Both the position numbers and the translations under genes were made by a program. A stretch of 64,000 nt of DNA, from positions 62,001 to 126,000 of the forward strand of contig NZ_VISR01000006.1 in NCBI RefSeq assembly GCF_007827595.1, in the 5' to 3' direction. Positions within the stretch are counted from its first letter, which is position 1. Every line of letters begins with the position of its first letter. Shown here piece by piece: positions 27,479-36,301 of this stretch. Under the pieces are notes generated by a model. That model searched no databases. It saw nothing but the letters and a program-made list of their open reading frames with translations, and was not told where the DNA came from. Source of the stretch: Streptomyces sp. BK340 (GTDB lineage: Bacteria > Actinomycetota > Actinomycetes > Streptomycetales > Streptomycetaceae).

Positions 27479-28555
27479 TCACGCCACCCGGGTGGCCCCC
27501 GCGAACGGCATCTGGTCGATCGGGGCCACCCGGACCGGTGCCGAGGGGTTCGGGGCGTGGATCATCTGGCCGTTGCCGATGTAGAGACCCACGTGGCTGA
27601 TGCCGGAGTAGAAGAACACCAGGTCACCGGGCTGGAGTTCCGAGCGGGAGACCCGCCGGCCCGCGTTGATCTGGGCGTAGGTGGTGCGGGGCAGGGAGAC
27701 ACCGGCGGAGCGGTAGGCGGCCTGGACCAGGCCCGAGCAGTCGAAGGCGTCCGGGCCGGTCGCGCCCCACACATAGGGGCTGCCGAGTTTCTGGTAGGCG
27801 TAGGCGACGGCCGCCGCCGCGCGGGAGCCGGGGGCGGCGGGGGAGCCCGTCGGCTCCAGGTCGGGCCGGGCGTTCGGGGCCGAGCGCGAGGCGTGCCCCG
27901 CCGCGGTGCCGTCGCCGGTGACCTGCGCCCGCTGTGCCGGAGTGAGCCCGGCCAGCAGCTCGCGCGCCTGGGCCAGTTTCCCGGTGATGGTCTTCTTCTG
28001 CCGCTTCAGCTCCGCCTGCCGTGACCGCAGCGCGTTCAGATCGGTCCGCGCGGCACCGCGCAACTGCTCGATCTCCCGCAGCTGTTCGCGCACCCGCGCC
28101 ACCGCTCCGGCCTGCCGGTCGCCGGCCCGTTCCGCGAAGGCGGCCCCGTCCAGGTACCGGTCGGGGTCGCTGGACAGGGCCAGCTGCCAGGCGGGGTCGA
28201 TCCCGCCCTCGCGGTACTGCGCCGCCGCGTACGAACCCAGCGCGTTCCGGGCCGCGTTGAGCTTGTCCTGCTTGCGGGCGGTCTCGTCCCGCAGCGAGTT
28301 CAGCCGCCGCTGGGCCGTGTCCGCCTTCTCCTTGGCGCCGTTGTACTTCTCGGTGGCGGTCTCCGCCTCCTGGTACAGCTTGTCCACCTTGGCCTTCACC
28401 TGCGTCGGTGTCAGCTGCGGCTCTGCGTGGCCGGTTCCGTCGAAGGCCGTCGCGGTGGCCGCACCCGCCAGGGCGAGGGTGACGGCCGTCCGGGCCGTGT
28501 TCCCGCCGAGCGAGCGCTGTCGGGGCTTGCGGTGCGCTGCCACCTGGACCGTCAC
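27479..28555 (-). CDS. Secreted NlpC/P60 cell-wall hydrolase with coiled coil
   Basis: The product is 358 residues from GTG 28555; GTG 28543 (VAAHRKPRQ) is an equally good alternative. A signal peptide ends near GTGHAEP. An extended coiled coil (about residues 40-200) is followed by a linker and an NlpC/P60 domain. The domain has the catalytic cysteine in DAFDCSGLVQ, the histidine in SHVGLYIG and a polar third residue in the HAP region. Such enzymes cut D-Glu-mDAP bonds in peptidoglycan peptides, and the coiled coil often keeps them inactive or links them to partners. It is a paralogue of the protein at 30393-31571. No ydaO-type riboswitch is seen upstream of this copy. Confidence 0.92.
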   Translation of the reverse strand: MTVQVAAHRKPRQRSLGGNTARTAVTLALAGAATATAFDGTGHAEPQLTPTQVKAKVDKLYQEAETATEKYNGAKEKADTAQRRLNSLRDETARKQDKLNAARNALGSYAAAQYREGGIDPAWQLALSSDPDRYLDGAAFAERAGDRQAGAVARVREQLREIEQLRGAARTDLNALRSRQAELKRQKKTITGKLAQARELLAGLTPAQRAQVTGDGTAAGHASRSAPNARPDLEPTGSPAAPGSRAAAAVAYAYQKLGSPYVWGATGPDAFDCSGLVQAAYRSAGVSLPRTTYAQINAGRRVSRSELQPGDLVFFYSGISHVGLYIGNGQMIHAPNPSAPVRVAPIDQMPFAGATRVA

Positions 28556-28960
28556 GTCCTTCCGTAGGACTCCTGCGACCGAACGAGCGGTGCGTCCGGC
28601 GACGGCCCGCACAGGGGAAACGGGCCGCCGCCGGACCTTTCTCGGCGGTGGTGCCCGACTGCCGCCCCTGGCCCGGGCGGCGGTGGGGAGCCGGTCACCT
28701 GGGGGAGGACGCTAAACCCGGGTGTGACGGGCTGGTAACGCGGAGTGCGTAACTGGCTTCGAGTGATCGCGGCATGACCGCATGTGGTCGAATTGCAAGT
28801 CTGGAGTCGTCGGGTTCACGTAGCGTGGTGACCGATGCGCGGAATGTGGGGCATGCGGTGGTCGCGTGCTGCTATGGGGCGCATATATGCAGGCTCCACG
28901 GATGCTCCCGGCGGGCCCGGTGACAGAGCGCTGTCGGGTCCCTGATTAGGCTCCGGGCTC
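28556..28960. other. Intergenic region upstream of an NlpC/P60 gene and a small membrane protein gene
   Basis: The region serves both divergent genes. It contains a GC-rich stem (about 28659-28683) toward the NlpC gene and a 10-bp palindrome GCATATATGC at 28881-28890 about 70 bp before the plus-strand gene. I found no convincing small gene, tRNA or riboswitch. Confidence 0.4.
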
Positions 28961-29314
28961 ATGGACGTACTCATCCATCTCTTCGTCGGCCTGCACATCA
29001 TCGGCATCGCCGCGCTGCTCGGCGGTTTCCTCACCCAGATGAAGGCGATGGGCCGGGGCACGGCCCGCTTCGTCCCCGGGATGCTGCACGGCGCGTTCAC
29101 CATGCTGGTCACCGGTGTGGCCCTGGTCGGCCTCAACCAGGCCGACGGCCACCACGTCAACACCGTCAAGATCGGCGTGAAGCTCACCCTGCTGATCGTG
29201 ATCCTCGGGCTGGTGTACGTGAAGCGCGACGAGGAGCAGGTGGACAAGGGCCTCTTCGGGCTGGTCGGCCTGCTGACCACGGCGAACGTCTTCATCGCCG
29301 TGCTGTGGACGTGA
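28961..29314 (+). CDS. Small four-span membrane protein
   Basis: The product is 117 residues from ATG 28961. Four hydrophobic helices are visible, beginning HLFVGLHIIGIAALLGGFL and ending LTTANVFIAVLW. A polar HH pair (QADGHHVNTVK) lies between helices 2 and 3. It resembles widespread uncharacterised actinobacterial integral membrane proteins. The stop codon is 3 bp from the end of the convergent transporter gene. Function unknown. Confidence 0.8.
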   Translation: MDVLIHLFVGLHIIGIAALLGGFLTQMKAMGRGTARFVPGMLHGAFTMLVTGVALVGLNQADGHHVNTVKIGVKLTLLIVILGLVYVKRDEEQVDKGLFGLVGLLTTANVFIAVLWT

Positions 29315-29317
29315 CGC

Positions 29318-30289
29318 TCAGCGCCGTCCGCCGATCCCGGCGCGAGCCGCCGTGAGGGCCGCGCCGGCCGCGACCGCGAGCCACGCCGCCACCGCCACCC
29401 ACATCAGCACCCGCCCCGGCCCCGTCAGCCGGCCGATGCCCAGGGCGGCCGCCACCGACAGCGTGGCCGCCCCGGTCATCCCCAGGGGGAACACCGTCGC
29501 CCAGCGCCGCATGTCGTAGCGCAGCCGCGGCCGGGCCACTTCGGCGGCCAGCAGGACCACGTACCAGGCCAGGTCCAGGAAGAGCAGGGCCACCGTCACG
29601 TTCCGCAGCACGCCGCGGTCGTCGTCGTTCCACAGGTACAGCCGTGCACTGTCGGCGGAGAGCAGCTTCGCCCCGGTCAGCGCCGAGATGGCGAGCGCAC
29701 CGCCCGCGATCCAGTGGTCCCCGGCCCCCTCGATGACCTGTCGCGGATCGAAGCGCAGCAGGGCGAGGCCGTAGAACACCAGGCCCAGCCAGAACAGCAC
29801 CAGCGCGGCGTGCGCGAGCCAGGCCGTCGTCTCCGCCGCGGCCAGCGTGGCCGCCAGTACCGCAAGCCCCTGTGTGGCCACGCAGGACAGGAACACCGCT
29901 CCCGGCATGCCCCGCTCCCAGTGCTGCACGACCAGGTACAGCAGCACCGGCCAGAGCACCACGGCCAGCGCCAGCGCCGCCTCGGCCAGGGTCTGCCGGC
30001 CCAGCGCGGAGAACCGGGTGCCGAGCACGGCCGTGGCGGCGACGGCGGTGAGCGAGCCCGGGCTGTGCGCCTCGGCCCTCCAGCGCTCCGGCTGCGCCAC
30101 CAGCCGTACGAGGAAGTCGGCGGCCAGCGCCACCCAGGCCAGGCAGGCCAGCCACAGGAAGACCCAGGACGCCGTCTCTGCGCCCGTCAGATGCAGGCCC
30201 ACCGAGTTGATGCCGGTCGCCATGACGGCGGCACCCGCCGCCGGCGGACGCCCCGCCCACCACGTACGCAGAGCTGAGATGCCGGGCAT
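29318..30289 (-). CDS. TDT-family (TehA/SLAC1-like) transporter
   Basis: The product is 323 residues from ATG 30289 with about ten hydrophobic helices. The start (AAVMATGINSVGLHL) and the late motif WATVFPLGMTGAAT are typical of the tellurite-resistance/dicarboxylate transporter family, to which TehA, sulfite exporters and plant SLAC1 anion channels belong. The substrate is probably an anion but cannot be named. It is followed on the same strand, 103 bp downstream of nothing regulatory, by no partner gene, so it appears monocistronic. Confidence 0.8.
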   Translation of the reverse strand: MPGISALRTWWAGRPPAAGAAVMATGINSVGLHLTGAETASWVFLWLACLAWVALAADFLVRLVAQPERWRAEAHSPGSLTAVAATAVLGTRFSALGRQTLAEAALALAVVLWPVLLYLVVQHWERGMPGAVFLSCVATQGLAVLAATLAAAETTAWLAHAALVLFWLGLVFYGLALLRFDPRQVIEGAGDHWIAGGALAISALTGAKLLSADSARLYLWNDDDRGVLRNVTVALLFLDLAWYVVLLAAEVARPRLRYDMRRWATVFPLGMTGAATLSVAAALGIGRLTGPGRVLMWVAVAAWLAVAAGAALTAARAGIGGRR

Positions 30290-30392
30290 GGGCCCGATGC
30301 TAGGCAGCCGCGCGTGCGGGGAACGCAGGCCACGCGCGCGCGGCGCTCGAAACCTCGAAAAGGGGACGGCAGGGCCGGTCGGAGGGAGGAGG

Positions 30393-31571
30393 TCAGGCGG
30401 GGCGCACCACGCTGTGGATGATCGATTCGCCGCCGTAGTAGATCGACTCCTCGCGGACGTACGCGCCCGGCTTGGGGGCGTGGATCATCATGCCGTTGCC
30501 TATGTAGATGCCGACGTGGCTGATGTCGTCGTAGAAGAAGATCAGGTCGCCGGGCCTCGCGTCCGCGAGGGAGACCGTGGTGCCGACGTCGACCTGCGCG
30601 TAGGTGGTGCGCGGGAGCGAGACGCCGGCGGCCTTCCAGGCGGCCTGCGTGAGGCCGGAGCAGTCGTACGAGCCGGGTCCGGTGGCGCCCCACACGTAGG
30701 GCTTCCCGATCTGGGCGCGGGCGAAGGCGATCGCCTTCTCGGCCTTGGTGGTGTACGTCCCGGAAGGCGTCGAAGAGCCTCCGGAACCGGACGAGCCGCC
30801 GGACGTGGGGGAGCTTCCGGAGGTGGACGAGCCGCTCGCCTGCTGCGCCTGCTCCTTGGCCGCTGCCGCCTGCTGCTTGGCCAGCTCCGCGGCCTTGCGC
30901 GCGGCCTCCTCCTGCTTCTGCCGCTCGATCGCCGCCAGCCGGGCCTTCTCCTCGGCCGTCAGCTGGGACAGCAGTCTGCGCGCGGAGGCGAGCTTCTTCT
31001 GGACGGTGGCCTTGGCCGTCTGCAGTTCGTTCTGCGACTCGGACAGCGTCTGGAGGCTCTTGGCGGCCTCCTGCCGCTTCTTCATGGTCGCGGCCTGCTG
31101 GGTGGCGTAGTCGTCGACGGCGCTCTTCTGCCGCGTGGTCAGCCGGTTCATCAGCTGGCTCTGGTCGAAGTAGTCCTGGGGGCTGTCCGCGAGCAGGAAG
31201 GTGGCGGTGTCCGGCGTGGCTGCCCCGGTCCGGTACTGGGCGGCGGCGAACGTGCCCAGCTCCTCACGGGCCTTGTTCATCCGGGCGGTCCGCCGGGCGA
31301 CCTCCTCGCGCAGGCTGTCGATGTGGGTGCGCTGCTTGGTGGTCTGCTCCTTGGCGGCGTCGTACTTCTCGGTCGCCGACTCCGCCTGGCGGTAGAGGTC
31401 GTCGACCTTCTTCTCGACCTCCTCCAGGCTCGGCTTTCCGTCGGCCGGGGGAGCGGCGTCGGCCGTCTGGGACAGCACGGCCACGGAGGTGAGGGCGGCG
31501 GTGGCGAGGACTGGGGTGCGGAAACCTGCTCCGAGTGAGCCCGCGGGGCGCGACTTGCGGTGCGACGCCAA
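30393..31571 (-). CDS. Secreted NlpC/P60 cell-wall hydrolase, riboswitch-controlled
   Basis: The product is 392 residues from TTG 31571 (LASHRKSRP), chosen because GGAAGGAG lies nine bases upstream and paralogues begin with the same ASHRK/AAHRK motif. A signal peptide ends around TADAAPP. A coiled coil spans about residues 45-240 with repeated Ala/Lys/Gln stretches. A Ser/Gly linker precedes the NlpC/P60 domain, which has the nucleophile in SYDCSGLTQ and the histidine in SHVGIYIG. It should cut peptidoglycan stem peptides at the cell surface. The leader carries a c-di-AMP riboswitch, tying its expression to osmotic/cell-wall signalling, as known for other Streptomyces cell-wall hydrolases. 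Confidence 0.93.
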   Translation of the reverse strand: MASHRKSRPAGSLGAGFRTPVLATAALTSVAVLSQTADAAPPADGKPSLEEVEKKVDDLYRQAESATEKYDAAKEQTTKQRTHIDSLREEVARRTARMNKAREELGTFAAAQYRTGAATPDTATFLLADSPQDYFDQSQLMNRLTTRQKSAVDDYATQQAATMKKRQEAAKSLQTLSESQNELQTAKATVQKKLASARRLLSQLTAEEKARLAAIERQKQEEAARKAAELAKQQAAAAKEQAQQASGSSTSGSSPTSGGSSGSGGSSTPSGTYTTKAEKAIAFARAQIGKPYVWGATGPGSYDCSGLTQAAWKAAGVSLPRTTYAQVDVGTTVSLADARPGDLIFFYDDISHVGIYIGNGMMIHAPKPGAYVREESIYYGGESIIHSVVRPA

Positions 31572-31592
31572 GGGAGGCGACTCCTTCCATGT

Positions 31593-31752
31593 GCCGCCTA
31601 CCGGGTTAGCTGTCGGGTTCGGGCGCGTGCTCGGAAGGTTTGCCCTACGGCTCCTGTCCCGGGACGGGACGTGTGCCGATTCACCCCAAGGTCGGTGGGT
31701 CCCCGGCTCCGGGCACCGTACGGGGGGTGCGCCGGACTCGGCGGGGGCCGCG
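31593..31752 (-). ncRNA. ydaO/yuaA (c-di-AMP) riboswitch
   Basis: Read on the minus strand, the leader contains the conserved blocks of the ydaO motif in order: CGCCGAGTCCGGCG, GGGGACCCA, TTGGGGTGAATC, TAGGGCAAACCTTCC, CCGAACCCGACAGCTAACC and GTAGGCG. The Shine-Dalgarno GGAAGGAG follows within ten bases. The class binds c-di-AMP and normally turns expression off. Borders are approximate. Confidence 0.88.
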
Positions 31753-31984
31753 CGGATCGGCGACGTTCGCCGGAAGGGGGCGTGCGGCCCGCCCCGCAAC
31801 CTAGCCAACTGGTGTGTCTCGTGTGAAGGTTGGTGCACGATATGTCCGATACATTTTCGTGACCTGAGTGTGGAATCGCTCCCGTGTCACAAGGTGATTC
31901 CGCTGCGTGAGGGGTTGTTCGGCCGTCCCGGGCGTGAAGGACCGGCTCCTTTCGAACCGGCCATGTTCCCGGGACGGCGGCCGG

Positions 31985-32007
31985 TTGTCGGTGCGGCACC
32001 CTAGACT
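31985..32007 (+). promoter_or_regulatory. RecA-NDp / PafBC-type DNA-damage promoter of pcrA
   Basis: TTGTCGGTG, eight bases, then TAGACT fits the mycobacterial RecA-NDp consensus tTGTCRgtg-N8-TAnnnT exactly. It lies ten bases before the pcrA start. In mycobacteria this promoter type needs the PafBC activator and is induced by DNA damage independently of LexA. Its use here is inferred. Confidence 0.7.
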
Positions 32008-32016
32008 CGGAGAGCG

Positions 32017-34509
32017 ATGAGCAGCCTCTTTGACGACAGCTTCCTGGCGGACCTCCAGGCCCCTCGCGGGCATGCGGAGGAGCCCCCGCCGCCGCCCGAG
32101 GACGATCACGCTCCGGAGCCGATTCCGGACGATCTGTTCGGCGGGAAGTTCGATGTGCCGCCGGACCGGGACGTGCACTACCGCGACGGCGCCCCCCGCC
32201 CCGCGCTCGACGCGGCCGCGCTCCTGGAGGGGCTGAACGAGAACCAGCGCGCCGCTGTCGTGCACGCCGGCTCCCCGCTGCTCATCGTCGCCGGCGCAGG
32301 CTCCGGCAAGACCCGTGTGCTCACCCACCGCATCGCCCACCTGCTCGCCGAGCGGAACGTGCACCCGGGCCAGATCCTCGCGATCACCTTCACCAACAAG
32401 GCCGCGGGCGAGATGAAGGAGCGCGTCGAGCAGCTCGTCGGCCCGCGTGCGAACGCGATGTGGGTCATGACCTTCCACAGCGCGTGCGTACGCATCCTGC
32501 GGCGCGAGTCGAAGAAGCTCGGCTTCACGTCGAGCTTCTCCATCTACGACGCCGCCGACAGCAAGCGCCTGATGGCCCTGGTCTGCCGCGACCTGGACCT
32601 CGACCCCAAGCGCTTCCCGCCCAAGTCCTTCAGCGCCAAGATCAGCAACCTCAAGAACGAGCTGATCGACGAGGAGGACTTCGCCGCCCAGGCCGCCGAC
32701 GGCTTCGAGAAGACCCTCGCCCAGGCCTACGCGCTCTACCAGTCGCGGTTGCGCGAGGCCAACGCGCTCGACTTCGACGACCTGATCATGACGACGGTCA
32801 ACCTGCTGCGCGCTTTCCCGGACGTCGCCGAGCACTACCGCCGCCGCTTCCGGCACGTCCTGGTCGACGAGTACCAGGACACCAACCACGCCCAGTACGC
32901 GCTGGTGCGCGAGCTGGTCGGGACGGGCGAGCACGCCCCCGAGGACGCCGACACCCCGCCGAACGAGTACGACCTCCCGCCCGCCGAACTGTGCGTGGTG
33001 GGTGACGCGGACCAGTCGATCTACGCCTTCCGGGGCGCGACCATCCGCAACATCCTCCAGTTCGAGGAGGATTACCCGAACGCGACGACGATCCTGCTGG
33101 AGCAGAACTACCGCTCCACGCAGACCATCCTGTCCGCCGCCAACGCGGTCATCGAGCGCAACGAGTCCCGCCGCCCGAAGAACCTGTGGACCAATGCCGG
33201 CCAGGGCGCCCGGATCACCGGCTACGTCGCCGACACCGAGCACGACGAGGCCCAGTTCGTCGCCGACGAGATAGACCGCCTCACGGACGCGGGCCAGGCG
33301 AAGTCCGGTGACGTCGCCGTCTTCTACCGCACCAACGCCCAGTCCCGTGTCTTCGAAGAGGTCTTCATCCGCGTCGGCCTGCCCTACAAGGTCGTCGGCG
33401 GCGTCCGCTTCTACGAGCGCAAGGAGGTCCGGGACGTCCTGGCCTACCTGCGCGTTCTCGCCAACCCCGAGGACTCGGTGCCGCTGCGCCGCATCCTCAA
33501 CGTCCCCAAGCGGGGCATCGGCGAGCGCGCCGAGGCGATGATCGACGCCCTCTCCCAGCGCGAGAAGATCAGCTTCCCGCAGGCCCTGAAGCGCGTGGAC
33601 GAGGCGTACGGCATGGCCGCGCGGTCCACCAACGCGGTCAAGCGGTTCAACACGCTGATGGAGGACCTGCGCACGATCGTGGAGTCCGGTGCCGGACCGG
33701 CGACCGTCCTGGAGGCGGTGCTCGAACGCACCGGCTACCTGGCCGAGTTGCAGGCCTCGACCGACCCGCAGGACGAGACCCGCATCGAGAACCTCCAGGA
33801 ACTCGCCGCCGTGGCCCTGGAGTTCGAACAGGATCGCGGCGAGGGCGAGTCGGTGGCGCTTTCCGACTTCCTGGAGCAGGTCGCGCTGGTCGCCGACTCC
33901 GACCAGATCCCCGACGAGGACGAGGAAGGCTCCGGCGTCATCACCCTGATGACCCTGCACACCGCCAAGGGCCTGGAGTTCCCGGTCGTCTTCCTGACCG
34001 GCATGGAGGACGGCGTCTTCCCGCACATGCGCGCCCTCGGCCAGACCAAGGAGCTGGAGGAGGAGCGGCGGCTGGCGTACGTGGGCATCACACGCGCGCG
34101 GGAGCGGCTCTACCTCACCCGGTCCACGCTGCGCAGCGCCTGGGGCCAGCCGTCGTACAACCCGCCCTCCCGCTTCCTGGAGGAGATCCCGTCCGCCCAT
34201 GTGGAGTGGAAGCGGACGGGAGCCGCCGCCCCGGTGTCCTCCGGGCCCGCCTCCGGGATCGCGGCCTCGCTGTCCTCGTCCCGCTCCCGCTCCTCGGCGG
34301 CGGGCGCGTCCGGGTTCGCCACCCGGCGGGCCTCCGACAGGCCGGCGGTGTCCCTGGCCGTCGGCGACCGGGTCACCCACGACCAGTTCGGGCTCGGCAC
34401 GGTCGTCGCGGTGTCGGGTGTGGAGGACAAGGCCCAGGCGACGATCGACTTCGGGGACGGGAAGCCGAAGCGGCTGCTGCTGCGGTACGCGCCGGTGGAG
34501 AAGCTCTAG
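32017..34509 (+). CDS. pcrA: ATP-dependent DNA helicase PcrA/UvrD (superfamily 1)
   Basis: The product is 830 residues from ATG 32017. It unwinds DNA 3' to 5' in nucleotide-excision and other repair. An actinobacteria-typical acidic/Pro-rich head (~65 residues) precedes NQRAAVVHAGSPLLIVAG. Walker A GAGSGKT starts near residue 93. FTNKAAGEMKERV, the Walker B DEYQDTN (about 284), GDADQSIYAFRGA, QNYRST, TLHTAKGLEFPVVF and VGITRAR follow in order. The C-terminal ~55 residues (VGDRVTHDQFGLGTVVAV) form the Tudor-like RNA-polymerase-binding domain of UvrD/PcrA. A DNA-damage-type promoter lies just upstream. Confidence 0.96.
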   Translation: MSSLFDDSFLADLQAPRGHAEEPPPPPEDDHAPEPIPDDLFGGKFDVPPDRDVHYRDGAPRPALDAAALLEGLNENQRAAVVHAGSPLLIVAGAGSGKTRVLTHRIAHLLAERNVHPGQILAITFTNKAAGEMKERVEQLVGPRANAMWVMTFHSACVRILRRESKKLGFTSSFSIYDAADSKRLMALVCRDLDLDPKRFPPKSFSAKISNLKNELIDEEDFAAQAADGFEKTLAQAYALYQSRLREANALDFDDLIMTTVNLLRAFPDVAEHYRRRFRHVLVDEYQDTNHAQYALVRELVGTGEHAPEDADTPPNEYDLPPAELCVVGDADQSIYAFRGATIRNILQFEEDYPNATTILLEQNYRSTQTILSAANAVIERNESRRPKNLWTNAGQGARITGYVADTEHDEAQFVADEIDRLTDAGQAKSGDVAVFYRTNAQSRVFEEVFIRVGLPYKVVGGVRFYERKEVRDVLAYLRVLANPEDSVPLRRILNVPKRGIGERAEAMIDALSQREKISFPQALKRVDEAYGMAARSTNAVKRFNTLMEDLRTIVESGAGPATVLEAVLERTGYLAELQASTDPQDETRIENLQELAAVALEFEQDRGEGESVALSDFLEQVALVADSDQIPDEDEEGSGVITLMTLHTAKGLEFPVVFLTGMEDGVFPHMRALGQTKELEEERRLAYVGITRARERLYLTRSTLRSAWGQPSYNPPSRFLEEIPSAHVEWKRTGAAAPVSSGPASGIAASLSSSRSRSSAAGASGFATRRASDRPAVSLAVGDRVTHDQFGLGTVVAVSGVEDKAQATIDFGDGKPKRLLLRYAPVEKL

Positions 34510-34519
34510 AAAGACGAGT

Positions 34520-34544
34520 GAGCCCCGCCGGATCGGCGGGGCTC
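34520..34544. terminator. Bidirectional hairpin between pcrA and the M23 peptidase gene
   Basis: GAGCCCCGCCG pairs perfectly with CGGCGGGGCTC over 11 bp with a 3-base loop. It is centred between two convergent stop codons (34509 and 34559), so it can serve both. Confidence 0.8.
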
Positions 34545-34558
34545 GGTCCGTCTCGGGC

Positions 34559-36049
34559 TCAGGTCGGGTCCAGACCGTGGCTGCGCAGCCACGGCAGGGG
34601 GTCTATGGCCGCCCCGCCCGCCGGGCGTACCTCGAAGTGCAGGTGCGGTCCGGTGGAGTTGCCCGAGTTGCCGGAGTAGGCGACCGGTTCGCCGGCCTTG
34701 ACGGTCGTGCCGGAGGCGACGCGGTAGCTGGAGAGGTGGCAGTACCAGGTCTCCGTGCCGTCCTTCGCCGTCACGATCAGCATGTTGCCGTAGGCGCTGT
34801 TCCACTTCGTGGAGACGACGCCGTCGGTGGCGGACATGACCGTGGTGCCGTACGAGACCGGGAAGTCGATGCCCGTGTGCACGGACATCCAGTTCACGCC
34901 GGCCTGGCCGAAGTAGGCGCTGAGCCCGTGCTGGGTGACCGGCAGGGCGAACTTGGGACGCAGCCGCTCCTTGAGCGCGGCCTCCGCGGCCGCCTTCTTC
35001 TGCTGGAGTTCCTGCTGCGCCTTGAGGTCGATGCGCTCCTGCGTCCGGCTGGCCCGGTCGGCGAAGTCGTCGGCGCCGGCGGAGAGGGTACGCAGCTGGG
35101 AGTCCAGCTTGCTGTTGGCGACGGACGGTTTCACCGCGTGCGCGTCCGAGGCGGTGGCGGTGGTGTCCTTGTTGTCGTCGGTCAGGCTGCCGACGGAGGC
35201 GGCGGCGATCCCGGCGACCCCCATCACACAGACCGAGGGCACGGCGACGGTCAGCAGCGCGGAGCGCTTGGGGGGCGTACGGCGCCGGGAACGCGCCGCA
35301 CTGCGGGAGCCCGCGCGGGTCGCCGGGGCCGGGGTGCTCTCTTCCTGGTCGTCGAGCAGGGACGGTACGGCGGACAGCTCGCCCGTGTCGCCCGACCCAC
35401 CGTCCTCGGAAGGCAGTTCGGTGAACTCGCCGACGTGCTCGAACGTGGCCGTGACCTGCTGGTCGAACGGTTCGCCGACGTGCTCGAACGTGGCCGTGGC
35501 CTGCTGGTCGAACGGTTCGGCAAGCTGCTCGTGCGGCGCGGCCGCGCCGTCGGAGTTCCACTGCGTGGCGTCGTACGCGCCCGTCTCGAACGACTGGGTG
35601 CCCCACTCCCACTGCTGGGTGGGGTCGGCGGCGGGCTGGCCGGGCTGGAGCCAGGCGGTCGCGTCCCACTGGCCGCTGATGTCGTTCCCGGTGGCCTGCG
35701 CCGGGACCGACCAGGCGGTGTTGTCGTACACGCCCGAGTCGTAGGCCGCGTGGTGCTGGGCCGCGTACGGGTCGTAGTTCAGGAACTGGCCGGTGCCGGT
35801 CTGCCACTGCGTGGTGTCGTACGCGCCGGTGTGCTGCTCGTTGCCCGGGAGGCCGCCGAAGAGCGGGTCGACGGCGAAGGAACCGGTGCCGGTGGTGCCG
35901 CCCGTGAAACCCGTGGCGTCGTAGCCGCCGTACGTGGTGAGGTCGTCGTACTGGGCTTCCTGTGCCCCGTACTGCGCGTAATGCGCGGCGGAGGCGTCGG
36001 AGGCCGGGGCCGGGGTGGTCATGCTCCCCGACGGGTGACGGTCGTTCAC
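34559..36049 (-). CDS. Membrane-anchored M23 metallopeptidase with Tyr/Asp-repeat cytoplasmic head
   Basis: The product is 496 residues from GTG 36049 (AGAGAAG just upstream; ATG 36022 is possible). Residues ~1-250 are low-complexity and carry five copies of a [YW]DxTx[WF] motif (YDATGF, YDTTQW, YDNTAW, WDATAW, YDATQW), then a 15-residue tandem repeat (45 bp, 35427-35519). A basic stretch (RSRRRTPPKR) and one membrane span (about 266-287) follow. After a coiled coil comes the LytM/M23 domain with zinc-site motifs HTGIDF and HLHFE. It should face the cell wall and cut peptidoglycan cross-bridges. The repeated head would be inside the cell and might bind a partner. Confidence 0.9.
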   Translation of the reverse strand: MNDRHPSGSMTTPAPASDASAAHYAQYGAQEAQYDDLTTYGGYDATGFTGGTTGTGSFAVDPLFGGLPGNEQHTGAYDTTQWQTGTGQFLNYDPYAAQHHAAYDSGVYDNTAWSVPAQATGNDISGQWDATAWLQPGQPAADPTQQWEWGTQSFETGAYDATQWNSDGAAAPHEQLAEPFDQQATATFEHVGEPFDQQVTATFEHVGEFTELPSEDGGSGDTGELSAVPSLLDDQEESTPAPATRAGSRSAARSRRRTPPKRSALLTVAVPSVCVMGVAGIAAASVGSLTDDNKDTTATASDAHAVKPSVANSKLDSQLRTLSAGADDFADRASRTQERIDLKAQQELQQKKAAAEAALKERLRPKFALPVTQHGLSAYFGQAGVNWMSVHTGIDFPVSYGTTVMSATDGVVSTKWNSAYGNMLIVTAKDGTETWYCHLSSYRVASGTTVKAGEPVAYSGNSGNSTGPHLHFEVRPAGGAAIDPLPWLRSHGLDPT

Positions 36050-36301
36050 CAACTTCTCTTTCGCCTCGACAACAGGGGCTGCCAGAGCAGTGCGGCGACT
36101 GTACCCGGCGGTACGCGGGCGCGACAATCTTCGGCCGGTTTCGCGTTGGCCGGAAACGGGCAATCAGCCGTGTTTTGGCGGACGGCGGGCATGACTTTGG
36201 CCTTGTGTTCGAAGAGTGTTCGATGTCAGGTGACCGTGCGTCATCCGTGCACCGGCTGTGCCGCGCCCATGCCGTCGCCCCGGCCGTCCGTCCCGCCGCG
36301 C

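Noticed and set aside
28613..28750. Second ydaO riboswitch before the NlpC gene at 27479
   Set aside because: The leader has stems but lacks the GGTGAATC and AGCTAACC blocks.
35460..35520. GAAC...GTTC boxes as LexA sites
   Set aside because: They lie inside coding repeats and have the wrong spacer length.
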